DNA of 64,000 bases from Euzebya tangerina. GTDB taxonomy: Bacteria; Actinomycetota; Nitriliruptoria; Euzebyales; Euzebyaceae. Shown piece after piece: positions 48,239 to 57,767 of the stretch. The notes beneath the pieces are model-generated. The model was not told the origin of the DNA. It was given only the letters and a program-made list of their open reading frames with translations, and ran no database searches. Each line of letters opens with the position of its first letter. Positions within the stretch are counted from its first letter, which is position 1. The stretch spans positions 1,984,001 to 2,048,000 of the forward strand of contig NZ_PPDK01000001.1 of NCBI RefSeq assembly GCF_003074135.1. Direction: 5' to 3'. A program made the position numbers and the translations under genes.

Positions 48239-51200
48239 ATGTCGACCGATGCAGTGACGTCAGCCCGCCGCCTGACACGCACCCACTGGCCACTGGCCCT
48301 CGCCCTGCTCATCGTCGCCATACTGGGCACCGCCGCCCAGGGTGCTGACCCCGAGGCGTCGGAGCCCGGTCCAGATCAGCTGGGGGCCTACGACGTGGTC
48401 GTCTCGCCACAACGGGCCGAGACGCTCCGGGTCTTCGGGTACGACATCACCCGGGTGGCGCAGGCCGACCAGGACGAGGTTCGCCTCGAGGTCATCATGA
48501 CCGGTGCACAGGCTGAGGAGCTGCAGGCGGCTGGTGATGTGGTGGAGGAACGTCCTGCGGGTGACGGTCAGGGCACGACGTTCAACCAGGCAGGGGTCTT
48601 CCGACCGTGGAGCGGTCCTGGGAACCTGGCCGAGGAGGTCGACGACCTGGTCGCGGCGTACCCCGACATCACCGAGCGGATCACGATCGGTCAGAGCCTC
48701 AACGGACAGGACATCGTCGCGGTCCGCGTCACCGGGGACCCCGACGGCACCGAGATCGGTGACCTTCCCGCGGTGCTGTACCAGGCGACGCAGCACGCTC
48801 GCGAGTGGATTGCGCCCGAGGTCAATCGTCGCCTGCTGCGCTACGTCCTCGAGAACTACGACAGCGGGACGGACACCGAGATCACCGAGCTGGTCGACAC
48901 CCGCGATCTGTACTTCATCGTCGTGGCCAACCCCGATGGCTACGACTGGACCTTCACGCCGGGCAACCGGCTGTGGCGCAAGAACCTGCAGGACAACAAC
49001 GGCGACGGCAGCATCACCGCCGATGCGGATGGTGTCGACCTGAACCGCAACTGGCCCTACCAGTGGGGGTACGACAACGAGGGCTCCTCGCCCGATCCGG
49101 CCGACGCCACCTACCGGGGGACGGCCCCTGGCTCAGAGCCGGAGATCCAAGCCCTCGATGCCTTCATCGGCGAGATCAGTCCGGCCTTCCTCGTCGACTA
49201 CCACTCCGCTGCCGAGCTCATCCTGTACGGCGCCGGATCCCAGGTCGCAACGCCGACACCGGACGACGTGATCCTCGAGGCGCTGGCCGGCGACGACGCA
49301 AAGCCCGCCGTTGAGGGGTATGACCCCGACCTGTCCGCTGAGCTCTACATCACCAACGGCGCCGCGACGGAGAACGCGCAGAACGTCCACGGCGCCCTCG
49401 CCTACACCCCGGAGCTCTCCACGTGTCAGACCGTGGCGCCCGACCCGCAGAACTGCCAGAGCGTGTTCAACTTCCCCGACGACGAGGCCCTCATCCAAGC
49501 CGAGTTCGAGAAGAACATCGAGTTCGCCCTCGACCTGGCCCGCAGCGCGGACGACCCCTACGAGCCGGACAGCCACATCGGCAACACGGCCGACGACTTC
49601 CAGATCGATCCGTTCGAGGAGGCCCACAGCGGCACCACCGAGGTCGCAGCGATCATCAGCCGTCAGATCGAGGCCCCCGAGGTCAACTGGTCGGTGGGCG
49701 GTGGCGCCACCCAGACCGCCGCGACGACCGAGTGGGACGGCGGCGAGCGGTACGGCGCCGACTTCGACCGCTACTACCGTGAGGTGCGCGGGACCGTGAC
49801 CGGCGCGGCGCCCGGCGACTCGGTCGAGGTGTGGTTCAGCGGCAACGGCGCGGAGTCGGAGCGCTTCACCTACACGGTGAGCACCGAGCCGAGCAACGTA
49901 CTCGTCGTCGCCAACGAGGACTACGACGGCTTCAACCCCGAGCAGCCGGACGTCGACGCGCCGCAGTACGCGCAGATCTACGTCGATGCGCTGGAAGCGG
50001 CGTCGTACTCCGCCGAGGTGTGGGACCTCGACAGCCAGGGTGTCCCGCACCACCTGGGCGTGCTCGCCCACTACGACGCAGTGATCTGGTACTCGGGACA
50101 GAACCGCCTGACCCAGGCGGCAGACGACACCGGCTTCGGCGGCGACGCCCTGGTCGATGAGTCGATGGTCGAGTTGACGGTCAGCCTGCGCGACTACCTC
50201 AACGAGGGCGGGAAGGTCATGAACACCGGTGAGTTCGCCGGCTACTTCGGCCTCGCCGGCCAGGTCGGCTTCGGCGGAGCACTGGTCGCTGACAACGGCG
50301 ACATCACGTCGACCTGCACCGACCCCAACACGTGTCTGCTCTACTCCGACGACTTCCACCAGTACTACCTGGGGGCGTGGAACCGCGTGAACGAGCGGCC
50401 GGCAACCGCCGTGATCGGCACCGCAGGCGCGCTGGCCGACAGCCTGCTCGAGTTGGCCGATGAGCCCAGCCCGCAGGATGCGGCCGGTGAGTTCGTCGTG
50501 ACCTCCGACATCCTGCCGGCAGACGAGTTCCCCCTGTTCGCCTCCGAGACGATCGCCCGCTACGGCGATCTCCCCGGTGTTCAGGGTCCCTTCGCACCGC
50601 TGGACAGCGACTTCTACGTCGGCGTCCCCGCGACCAACCTGGCGTACAACCGCGTGACCCGGACCATCGATCTCACCGGGGTCACGGCCGGGGAGGCCCC
50701 GACCCTGACCTTCGCGACCTCCTACGACGTGGAGGCGGCCTACGACTTCTTCGCGGTCGAGGCCCGAACGGATGGTGGCAACGACTGGACGACCCTGCCG
50801 GACGCCAACGGCAGCACCGTCCAGGGCCCGCTGTCGGTCTGCACCGACGGGCTGTGGGACGTCCACCCGTTCATCTTCGACCACTATGTCGACGGCGCGT
50901 GCAACCCGACCGGTCCGACCGGTGAGTTCCACGCCTTCAACGGCAACTCCGGAGGGTACGTCGACGCGTCCTTCGATCTCTCCGCCTACGCCGGCTCCGT
51001 CGTCGAGGTCTCGCTGGCCTACATCTCGGACGTCGGCCTGACCAACACCGGGGTTGTCGTCGACGACGTCGAGATCGTGGTCGATGGTGATGTCATCGAG
51101 TCGGAGGGCTTCGAGGACGGTTTAGGCGAGTGGGCGGCGACGCCACCGCCGGCTGGGTCGCCCGATCCCACCATCAACTGGGAGCGCACCGAGTCGATCC

Positions 51201-52537
51201 TCCCGACGCTCTCGGCGGGGATCGCGACCGAGGACACGATCTTCCTGCCCTGGGGCCTCGAGGCGATCGGGTCCACGCAGGCCCGCAACGCCGCGTTCCT
51301 GCGACTGGTCGACGATCTGGTCGGCCTCGATCGCCCAAGTGCCGTCGCCTCGGTGACGGCCAGCATCGACGGCGACGCCGTCCTCGCCGAGTTCGAGGTC
51401 GGGGCCAACTTCGATCAGTCGGCCGGCTACCGAGCGACGGCCTACGCCGACGGCGAACCCGTCGCCCAGGTCGAGGTCGAGGGTTCGCCGGCTCGGCTCG
51501 AGGGCATCGAGCCCGGCACCTACGTCGAGGTGGGAGTGGCGCCGTTCGTGAACGATGTGGTGGGCGAGCAGGTGCTGTCCGAGGAGATCTTCTTCTCACC
51601 GGAACAGCCTGACGGGATCACCAGGATCGGCGGCGGGGACCGCATTGCGGGCGCCATCGAGGTGTGTCAGTACCTGGTGCCGGACTACACGCAGGCGCGA
51701 CGGGTCGTCCTGGCTCGTGACGATGCGTTCGCCGACGCGTTGGCCGGGTCACCGCTGGCCGGACCTGATGCCTGCATCCTGTTCACCGAGGGTGGGCCGG
51801 ACGCCGAGTTGAACGCCGACGTGGCGGCTGAGATCGACCGGGTCTTGGAGGCCGGTGACGATGTCTTCGTGCTGGGCGGCACCGAGGCCGTCTCGACGGC
51901 GGTCTCGGACGCTCTTGCTGCTGCCGGGTACGACGTCGAGCGCTTCGCCGGGGAGACCCGCTTCGAGACCGCCGGGCTGATCGCGCAGTACGTCCATGCG
52001 CTTAACCCGGGGGCCGAGGCACTGGTTGCCTACGGCTACAACTGGCCTGACGCGCTGGTCGGCGGTGCCTACGCAGCTCGGACGGGTGTGCCGATCGTGC
52101 TCAGCGAGACCGCATCACTGCATCCCGCGGCCGCCACCTTCATGGTGAACGCCGAGATCGAAGCAGCGACGCTGCTGGGTGGAACCGCGGTGCTGGCCGA
52201 CGACGTGCTCGACGCCGTGCCTGGCGGGGTGCGGGTCGCCGGGTCCAATCGGATGGGCACCGCTGCCGCCATCGCGCAGGAGCTCTGGCCCGCCTTCACC
52301 AACGGCGAAGGTGCCGTGTTCATCAACGCCGAGGCCGACGACGCGTGGGTGTTCGCCCTGGCTGCGGCACCGCTGTCCGCTGCGGCGGGCGAGCCACAGC
52401 TCGGGGTGCGAGCCGACGAGATCCCCACGGAGACCGTGCCGTTGCTCGAGGTGCTCCGGCGCGGCCAGATCATCGGCGACAGCTCCCACATCGACGAGGC
52501 CGTCGAGGGCGCACTCCAGGCAGCGATCGAGGGCTGA
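48239..52537 (+). CDS. secreted M14 zinc carboxypeptidase with cell-wall-binding type 2 repeats
   Basis: A 1432-residue secreted protease (N-terminal signal helix about 16-34). The M14 domain (about 120-430) keeps its zinc ligands: His186 and Glu189 in QHAREWIAPEV and His322 in VDYHSAAEL; Arg/Asn in DLNRNWPY; and the catalytic Glu392 in YTPELST. A long region with immune-inhibitor-A-like and beta modules follows. Three cell-wall-binding type 2 repeats end the protein (about 1120-1420; RIGGGDRIAGAIEV, FVLGGTEAVSTAVSD, LLGGTAVLADDVL), which should hold it at the wall. Codon 962 (51122-51124) is TTA, a very rare codon here. GGAGGAC lies just before the ATG. Confidence 0.88.
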   Translation: MSTDAVTSARRLTRTHWPLALALLIVAILGTAAQGADPEASEPGPDQLGAYDVVVSPQRAETLRVFGYDITRVAQADQDEVRLEVIMTGAQAEELQAAGDVVEERPAGDGQGTTFNQAGVFRPWSGPGNLAEEVDDLVAAYPDITERITIGQSLNGQDIVAVRVTGDPDGTEIGDLPAVLYQATQHAREWIAPEVNRRLLRYVLENYDSGTDTEITELVDTRDLYFIVVANPDGYDWTFTPGNRLWRKNLQDNNGDGSITADADGVDLNRNWPYQWGYDNEGSSPDPADATYRGTAPGSEPEIQALDAFIGEISPAFLVDYHSAAELILYGAGSQVATPTPDDVILEALAGDDAKPAVEGYDPDLSAELYITNGAATENAQNVHGALAYTPELSTCQTVAPDPQNCQSVFNFPDDEALIQAEFEKNIEFALDLARSADDPYEPDSHIGNTADDFQIDPFEEAHSGTTEVAAIISRQIEAPEVNWSVGGGATQTAATTEWDGGERYGADFDRYYREVRGTVTGAAPGDSVEVWFSGNGAESERFTYTVSTEPSNVLVVANEDYDGFNPEQPDVDAPQYAQIYVDALEAASYSAEVWDLDSQGVPHHLGVLAHYDAVIWYSGQNRLTQAADDTGFGGDALVDESMVELTVSLRDYLNEGGKVMNTGEFAGYFGLAGQVGFGGALVADNGDITSTCTDPNTCLLYSDDFHQYYLGAWNRVNERPATAVIGTAGALADSLLELADEPSPQDAAGEFVVTSDILPADEFPLFASETIARYGDLPGVQGPFAPLDSDFYVGVPATNLAYNRVTRTIDLTGVTAGEAPTLTFATSYDVEAAYDFFAVEARTDGGNDWTTLPDANGSTVQGPLSVCTDGLWDVHPFIFDHYVDGACNPTGPTGEFHAFNGNSGGYVDASFDLSAYAGSVVEVSLAYISDVGLTNTGVVVDDVEIVVDGDVIESEGFEDGLGEWAATPPPAGSPDPTINWERTESILPTLSAGIATEDTIFLPWGLEAIGSTQARNAAFLRLVDDLVGLDRPSAVASVTASIDGDAVLAEFEVGANFDQSAGYRATAYADGEPVAQVEVEGSPARLEGIEPGTYVEVGVAPFVNDVVGEQVLSEEIFFSPEQPDGITRIGGGDRIAGAIEVCQYLVPDYTQARRVVLARDDAFADALAGSPLAGPDACILFTEGGPDAELNADVAAEIDRVLEAGDDVFVLGGTEAVSTAVSDALAAAGYDVERFAGETRFETAGLIAQYVHALNPGAEALVAYGYNWPDALVGGAYAARTGVPIVLSETASLHPAAATFMVNAEIEAATLLGGTAVLADDVLDAVPGGVRVAGSNRMGTAAAIAQELWPAFTNGEGAVFINAEADDAWVFALAAAPLSAAAGEPQLGVRADEIPTETVPLLEVLRRGQIIGDSSHIDEAVEGALQAAIEG

Positions 52538-52556
52538 GCAACGACCGACCGGACGG

Positions 52557-52581
52557 GCCGCGGGTTGATCGGACTCGCGGC
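52557..52581. terminator. weak hairpin after M14 protease gene
   Basis: GCCGCG and CGCGGC form a 6-bp stem with a 13-nt loop in the 50-base gap between convergent genes; no U-run. Confidence 0.3.
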
Positions 52582-52587
52582 TCGTCG

Positions 52588-53127
52588 TCAGTCCGGGGCT
52601 TGATCCAACCGTGGCGCGTCGACCTCGCGATGGGCGTCGAAGTCACCATCCAGGTAGTGCGCCATCAGGATGTCATCCACCAGCCGGTTCTCCAACTCGA
52701 ACTCCTGTCGGAGCACGCCCTCGACCACGAAGCCAGCCAGGGAGTACAGGCGACGCGCCACCACGTTGGTGCCGAGCACCCGCAGTGACACCTTCGTCGC
52801 CTCGCGGTGTCTGGCCAGCTCGAGCACGCCGCGGATGAGCGCCCGACCCACGCCCTCACCCTGGAAGCGTGGGTCGACGGCCAGGGCCTGGATCTGCATG
52901 ACGTGCTCGCTCGACGGCAGCGGCGTCGGGTGTCCCCACGCGGTGTATCCCTGGATGCGCCCGCCCTCGGACTCGGCGACCAGCACCTGACCGGGCCCGA
53001 AGTTGCCGAGGTGGTGGCGTTCGGGGTCCGGCGGCGGGCCGGGGGAGGTGTCGACCGAGTGGGTGGCGATGTCGATCGCGCGCAGGACTGACAGGTCAGC
53101 GGGTTCGGCGTCACGGATGTGGGTCAC
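52588..53127 (-). CDS. GNAT-family acetyltransferase
   Basis: A 179-residue acetyltransferase starting at GTG. The acetyl-CoA loop is FQGEGVGRALIRGVLEL, then VSLRVLGTNVVARRLYSLAGFVVEGVLRQEF, typical of the RimI-like GNAT fold. The substrate is unknown. It converges on the M14 gene; the next gene upstream is 61 bases away on the same strand. Confidence 0.87.
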   Translation of the reverse strand: MTHIRDAEPADLSVLRAIDIATHSVDTSPGPPPDPERHHLGNFGPGQVLVAESEGGRIQGYTAWGHPTPLPSSEHVMQIQALAVDPRFQGEGVGRALIRGVLELARHREATKVSLRVLGTNVVARRLYSLAGFVVEGVLRQEFELENRLVDDILMAHYLDGDFDAHREVDAPRLDQAPD

Positions 53128-53188
53128 GCGTCTCAGTATGGAGGAGCATGTTGCGAGATGGCGGTGCCGAATCTCCGCGGGACGGTGA

Positions 53189-54685
53189 TCAGGCCAGGAA
53201 AACCGATCGAGCCACGATGACCAGGCCCCCGATCACGATCAGGGAGGAGGTGGCGACGGGGAGGGCCGCGGACACCCGAGCCCACGTCGTGCTCTCCAGA
53301 CGTTCCATGACCCGGTAGCGAACGCGATGCAGGAGGTAGCCGGCCCCGACGAGCGCCAACGCCATCCCGACCCCGTAGGCGATGACCAGGATCACGCCGA
53401 ACCAGGTCCGACCCAGGGCGACGCCGCCCAGGAGGACCAGCAGTGCAGAGGGCGAGGGGACCATCCCTCCGGCCAGTCCCGGCACCACCAGCATGCGCCA
53501 GCTCGGTTCCGAGGACCGCTGACCGGTGTGGCTGTGGTCGTGATCATGACCGTGATCGTGGTCATGACCGTGGCCGTGGTCGTGGTGGTGGTCGTGGCTG
53601 TGCCCACGGTTGCGTAGCGCCCGGTACAGCAGCAACAGGCCGAGGCCAGCGAACAGCGCGCCGCCGATGGCACCCAGGACCGGATACAGCGACTCGGGAG
53701 CCACCGTGGCGGAGGTCTGCACGACCAAGCCGAGGAGCAGGACACCGATGGTGTGGGTGACCGCCACGGTTCCACCGAGCGCCAGGGCCTGACGGGCGTG
53801 TCCACCTTCACCCAACAGATACGCGGCGATGACGGTCTTGCCGTGCCCGGGAGCGACGGCATGTGCGGTACCGAGGAGGATGGCGAGCAGCAACGCCAGC
53901 AGGACGAAGCCGACGGTCAGGTCTTGTCGTGCGATCAGGTCGGTGTAGGACTCGACCAGCCCCGATAGGCCACCACTCGGTTCGTCTGGGACGGGCGTGA
54001 ACTCCGCGGATCGCAGAGACGCTGGTGCTGGCTCTCCCTGCGTGCTCTCCAACCGCAGGCTGGCGCTGGTGGTTCGTGATACCTCCGCGTCGGGGTACTC
54101 GCGGAGTTGGTCGGTGGCCGACTCGCTGGGCACATCGCTGGTGCCCACCGTGGTCCCGTCCCCGACCGCGAGCACCTCCCGCCATCCGGCTCGTTCCGGC
54201 ACGTACTCATCGGCGTAGTCGATCTGCGTGTCCCTCGCGATGGGGGTCTCACCGGACAGGCTGCAGGTCAGCCGCAGGGTGTCCAAGCCCGCCTCCCCCT
54301 CGGGGAAGGTGATTGCGGCCGCGTCGGCGAGGATCTCGGTCGTCGCACCGTCGGTCTCCAGAGACTGGGTGTCTGCGATTCGCCGACACTCCTCGGCCGC
54401 CCAGGTCTGCGCGCCTCCGGCGTCGGCGATGGCTGAGGCCGTCTGCTGAGTCGGGATCTCAGCCAGATCGAGGACGTAGACGACGTCGACCGCGTCGGGC
54501 TGGATCAGCAGTGTGGCCGAGGTGTTGGTCGTGAAGTTGCCCAAGGGGTGCGCTGCCGCCGGCGCGGCGAGCACCGCCAGTGCGACCAGCACCGCAATGG
54601 TCACCCGCAGCGTCCGGGAGAACCGCCGGGTGGCCGTTCCACGCATGCGTGACGTTGCCCGCCCTGGCCGGGTCAACTCACGCAT
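53189..54685 (-). CDS. NicO-type nickel/cobalt transporter with secreted N-terminal domain
   Basis: A 498-residue protein. A signal helix (about 22-45) and an extracytoplasmic domain of about 200 residues with two Cys precede six membrane helices. The transporter motif is HAVAPGHGKTVIAAYLLGE (NicO/RcnA family), followed by a His/Asp-rich loop (about 362-385) and GLAGGMVPSPSALLVLLGG. Nickel, cobalt or a similar ion is inferred. The ATG at 54685 has GGAGG 7 bases upstream; it lies in copy A of the 49-bp repeat. A GTG at 54736 overlaps the TPR stop (GTGA), and an ATG at 54646 is another choice. Confidence 0.83.
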   Translation of the reverse strand: MRELTRPGRATSRMRGTATRRFSRTLRVTIAVLVALAVLAAPAAAHPLGNFTTNTSATLLIQPDAVDVVYVLDLAEIPTQQTASAIADAGGAQTWAAEECRRIADTQSLETDGATTEILADAAAITFPEGEAGLDTLRLTCSLSGETPIARDTQIDYADEYVPERAGWREVLAVGDGTTVGTSDVPSESATDQLREYPDAEVSRTTSASLRLESTQGEPAPASLRSAEFTPVPDEPSGGLSGLVESYTDLIARQDLTVGFVLLALLLAILLGTAHAVAPGHGKTVIAAYLLGEGGHARQALALGGTVAVTHTIGVLLLGLVVQTSATVAPESLYPVLGAIGGALFAGLGLLLLYRALRNRGHSHDHHHDHGHGHDHDHGHDHDHSHTGQRSSEPSWRMLVVPGLAGGMVPSPSALLVLLGGVALGRTWFGVILVIAYGVGMALALVGAGYLLHRVRYRVMERLESTTWARVSAALPVATSSLIVIGGLVIVARSVFLA

Positions 54686-54689
54686 GCGT
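54641..54689. repeat. 49-bp palindromic repeat, copy A
   Basis: The ends are two perfect ACGCATGCGT palindromes (54641-54650, 54680-54689), each extended as ACGCATGCGTGA and TCACGCATGCGT, so the whole can fold. It contains two in-frame ATGs for the NicO-type gene. It aligns to copies at 3426 and 13038. Confidence 0.65.
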
Positions 54690-54732
54690 CGGCCTCCGAC
54701 GGCGCCGGATCGGACCGGCTCACGGGAGAGAC

Positions 54733-56025
54733 TCACGGGAGGTAGAGGTCACGTGCGACGGGGTTGCGGGAGAGGACGGCGGGGTCCTCCTCGCCCAGGA
54801 CTTCGGCCATGCGCAGCTCATGGGCCGTGTCGATCGTCCCCAACCGACTGGCCCGCTCTGCCAGTTCTCGCGCCCGTTCCACGTGGCCGTCCTGGTGGAG
54901 CGCCCACGCCAGCGACCCGGCGGCGAACACGTTGTCCGGTCGGGCCTCATATGCTTCCTGCGCCAGCTCGACCGCAACCGCCGGGTCGCCGAAGGAGGCC
55001 TCGAACAGCGCAAGCTCGAGGTCGACCGTCTGGCCGGCTTCCTGCTGCAGCGTGGCGATGGTCCGCGCGAGCGCAACGGTCTCGGCCAGACCCTCGTCGT
55101 CACCAGCTCGTTCCTGCACCTCGGCCAGGGCGGTCACGACCGCTGGGACCGGGGCACGCAGGGACAGATCGCTGAGGATGTCGGTGGCCCGATCCAGGTC
55201 ACCCCTGGCGGCGGTGATCCGCGCCAGGCCAGCGGCCGCAGCCGGCGTTTGGGCACGGACGTAGGCCTCTTCGGCTTGCTCCAGGTCACCACGGTGCAAG
55301 AGCAGGTCGCCCAGCAACGCGCTGACCGAACTGGACGTCGAGGCACGCTCCCCCGCGATGGTCACGGCTGCGGCCGTGCCGCCTCCGGCAGTCTCTGCCT
55401 GGCGCATGGCCACGATGGCCCCGTCCAGGTCGCCGTTCAGCTGTCGCAGGTACGAGGCACGTGCCAGCGCCGGAAGATCCGGCCGCAGGTCGAGCATCCG
55501 TTGCACGGAGTCAGCAGCCTCGTCGTAGGAACCGAGCTCGACCTGGGCGTCGGTCAGCACGCCGTAGGCGTCGGCGGTGTCAGGCAGCTCGGCAACGGCC
55601 TGCTGCCCCAGCTCGAGGGCTTGGGTGAAGTCGTGCAGGCTCAGGGTCAGCTGGCCTTGGGCGATGGTGGTGAACGGGTCGGCGGGATCGAGTTCCGCGG
55701 CGCGGTCGAAGGCCTCCTCGGCGACGGCGTACCACGCAGGGTCGGCCGTTGCGATCGCCTGATTGGTGGCGGCGACGCCGAGCGCCTGCCAGTTGGCGGC
55801 ATCGTCCGGGTCCTGCTCAGCTGCGCGCTGGAGGTCTCGGACGGCGTCGTCAGCGGGCAGTGCGATGTCGGGCAGCGGTGTGCTCGGGGTGTCGTCGTAG
55901 GTCAGGAACACGCCGACGGCCAACCCGACGATGGCGGCGACGACGAGCGCTGTGACGGCAGGAGCCCACGATGGGGAGGGACGTGTGTCCCTCCCCATCG
56001 CGGCGGTGGCTACTAAGTTGCTCAC
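54733..56025 (-). CDS. membrane-anchored tetratricopeptide-repeat protein
   Basis: A 430-residue protein with one N-terminal membrane helix (AVTALVVAAIVGLAVGVFLT, about 23-43) and about eight TPR-like helix pairs (for example WYAVAEEAFDRAAELDPADP, VELAQEAYEARPDNVFAAGS). TPR domains scaffold protein partners; here they would lie outside the membrane. The GTG at 56025 is used, and an ATG at 55998 is possible. It sits 21 bases after the DUF4331 gene, and its stop overlaps a GTG of the NicO gene. Confidence 0.8.
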   Translation of the reverse strand: MSNLVATAAMGRDTRPSPSWAPAVTALVVAAIVGLAVGVFLTYDDTPSTPLPDIALPADDAVRDLQRAAEQDPDDAANWQALGVAATNQAIATADPAWYAVAEEAFDRAAELDPADPFTTIAQGQLTLSLHDFTQALELGQQAVAELPDTADAYGVLTDAQVELGSYDEAADSVQRMLDLRPDLPALARASYLRQLNGDLDGAIVAMRQAETAGGGTAAAVTIAGERASTSSSVSALLGDLLLHRGDLEQAEEAYVRAQTPAAAAGLARITAARGDLDRATDILSDLSLRAPVPAVVTALAEVQERAGDDEGLAETVALARTIATLQQEAGQTVDLELALFEASFGDPAVAVELAQEAYEARPDNVFAAGSLAWALHQDGHVERARELAERASRLGTIDTAHELRMAEVLGEEDPAVLSRNPVARDLYLP

Positions 56026-56046
56026 CGGATGATGGTAGGCCGAGGC

Positions 56047-57711
56047 CTACAGGTTGTTGCCCAAGGGATCTTCCTGCGGCGAGTAGTAGCCGCTGTGCGG
56101 CTGCGCCAGGTACGGGAAGGTGTCCAGGAACGGCAGGTCGTTGGTCAACGTCCCATCGCTCAGCGGGGCAACGGTTGCCGGGTCGACGCCCGGAACGGTC
56201 GCGCCGGCCAGGGCCAGCAGGGTGATGTCGGTCACGTCGTCGTACAGACGACGGCCGTTCGGGAAGCCGTCGGCCTCCGCGCCCTCACCCAGGAAGTCGG
56301 TCCCGTTGTCTCCGCCCAGCACACCAAGACGGTTGACGTCGTTGGGGTTGGAGGATGACGGGGGCACCGCGGTGTTCAGCCGGATCATCTCGGCGGGGAC
56401 GCCGCCGGGGATCTGGTTGACGTTGTCGCAGTCGTCGGCCGTCGAGTCGAGGCAGGGCTCGCCCTCGGCGGTGATGCCGACACCGGTCAGGTAGATGGCG
56501 GAGAGGTCCACACGTCCGACCTCGTCACCGACGGCAGCAGAGACGGCCTCGGCGCTGTAGTGGGTGAAAGCGCCCTCGTCCGGTCCGTCTTCGCCGTCGG
56601 TGTCGAAGGCGTCGGGGTACAGGACGGGGAACAGGTCGAGGAGCTCAGGGTCGGTCACGACGGGGACAGCACCCTCGTCGGAGTTCGCACCGGAGGCACG
56701 CTCGATGGTCACGCCAGCGAGTGCGCCGGCGTCCTGGCTGGGTGAGAGGGTGTTGAAGGTGTCCTTCAGACCCAAGGGGATGACGGCCTCGTTGACCAGG
56801 GGCATGCCCAGGCGGGAGACCTGACGGTAGGGACCGGTGTAGATCGGGTCGGCGGAGTTGCCGGCCGAGAACGTCCGGGTCTGACGACGGGATGCGGTTG
56901 CCCACACACCGACGACGGGCTGGTCCTCGGTTGCGCCGAGGTAGCTGGAGGGCACCTCAACAGCGATGGAGTGGGTGTTGCGTCCGGCGACGGAGTCGAT
57001 TGCCGACTCGGTCGGTGAGTCGTTGCCGACCAGGTGCAGACCCTCGAAGGGACGGAGGGTGCCGAGGTCGAAGACGGAGCCGAGGTCGACCCAGAACGGG
57101 TCGTCCTTCTGACCGGCGAAGGCCTGCAGGGTGCCGCCGTCCACGTCGATGGACTGGATGGCTGCATCCGAGAGGGCCGCGTAGTTGGGGGTCGAGCGTG
57201 GGCCGAGGTTGTTCGGCGGCACGACCAGGTCCTGGCCGAGCACGGTCCGCACGCCGTCCTGGACGACTGACAGGTCGTAGCTCTGACGCAGGTTCCAGGC
57301 GGCAGCGCCCTCACCCTCGAGCGCGGTGATCGGGCCGAACGCGTACAGGAAGCTGTTCGGGTCGGTCAGCGTGGTGGTGAAGTCGAACTCGAAGGTCACG
57401 TCGGCAACAGCGTCACCGTCGTTGTCCACGTTGATCTCGTAGAGGACGTCGTCGCCGAAGTTGTGGAAGTTCGGACCGGCATCGGCGTCTTGCAGTGGGA
57501 TGTAGTTGGCGATGAGGACGGTGTTGTCCGGGTTCGCCGGAGACACGAAGGCGTAGGTGTCGGTGTTGTCGGCCACGGGGTCCTCCGCGATCAGCGGCGC
57601 CTCCCGGTGACTCGATGCATCGACGGTGGACAGGGTTGTGATGGCCAGCAGGGCTGCAAGCCCGGCCGCCAGCAGCGCCCGGAAGCTCCGGGTGCGTGGT
57701 GTGGTTGTCAT
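56047..57711 (-). CDS. DUF4331 domain secreted protein
   Basis: A 554-residue secreted protein: signal peptide 1-32, then SSHREAPLIAEDPVADNTDTYAF, the hallmark of DUF4331, followed by NFGDDVLYEINVDNDGDAVADVTFEF. Asp/Asn-rich loops such as DNDGDAVAD could bind calcium. The C-terminus has GFPNGRRLYDDVTDI and LPYLAQPHSGYYSP-like ends. The domain's function is not known to me. AAGGAG with 6-base spacing fixes the ATG at 57711. It is followed by TPR and NicO-type genes. Confidence 0.87.
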   Translation of the reverse strand: MTTTPRTRSFRALLAAGLAALLAITTLSTVDASSHREAPLIAEDPVADNTDTYAFVSPANPDNTVLIANYIPLQDADAGPNFHNFGDDVLYEINVDNDGDAVADVTFEFDFTTTLTDPNSFLYAFGPITALEGEGAAAWNLRQSYDLSVVQDGVRTVLGQDLVVPPNNLGPRSTPNYAALSDAAIQSIDVDGGTLQAFAGQKDDPFWVDLGSVFDLGTLRPFEGLHLVGNDSPTESAIDSVAGRNTHSIAVEVPSSYLGATEDQPVVGVWATASRRQTRTFSAGNSADPIYTGPYRQVSRLGMPLVNEAVIPLGLKDTFNTLSPSQDAGALAGVTIERASGANSDEGAVPVVTDPELLDLFPVLYPDAFDTDGEDGPDEGAFTHYSAEAVSAAVGDEVGRVDLSAIYLTGVGITAEGEPCLDSTADDCDNVNQIPGGVPAEMIRLNTAVPPSSSNPNDVNRLGVLGGDNGTDFLGEGAEADGFPNGRRLYDDVTDITLLALAGATVPGVDPATVAPLSDGTLTNDLPFLDTFPYLAQPHSGYYSPQEDPLGNNL

Positions 57712-57767
57712 GGGTGCTCCTTCAGAACTGATGTGTGCTCGTGACTGGTGTGCTGCGTGAACCGACC

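Noticed and set aside
53520-53620. GTGGTCATGACC-like repeats as regulatory palindromes
   Set aside because: They encode the His/Asp-rich loop of the NicO-type transporter; codon repetition explains them.
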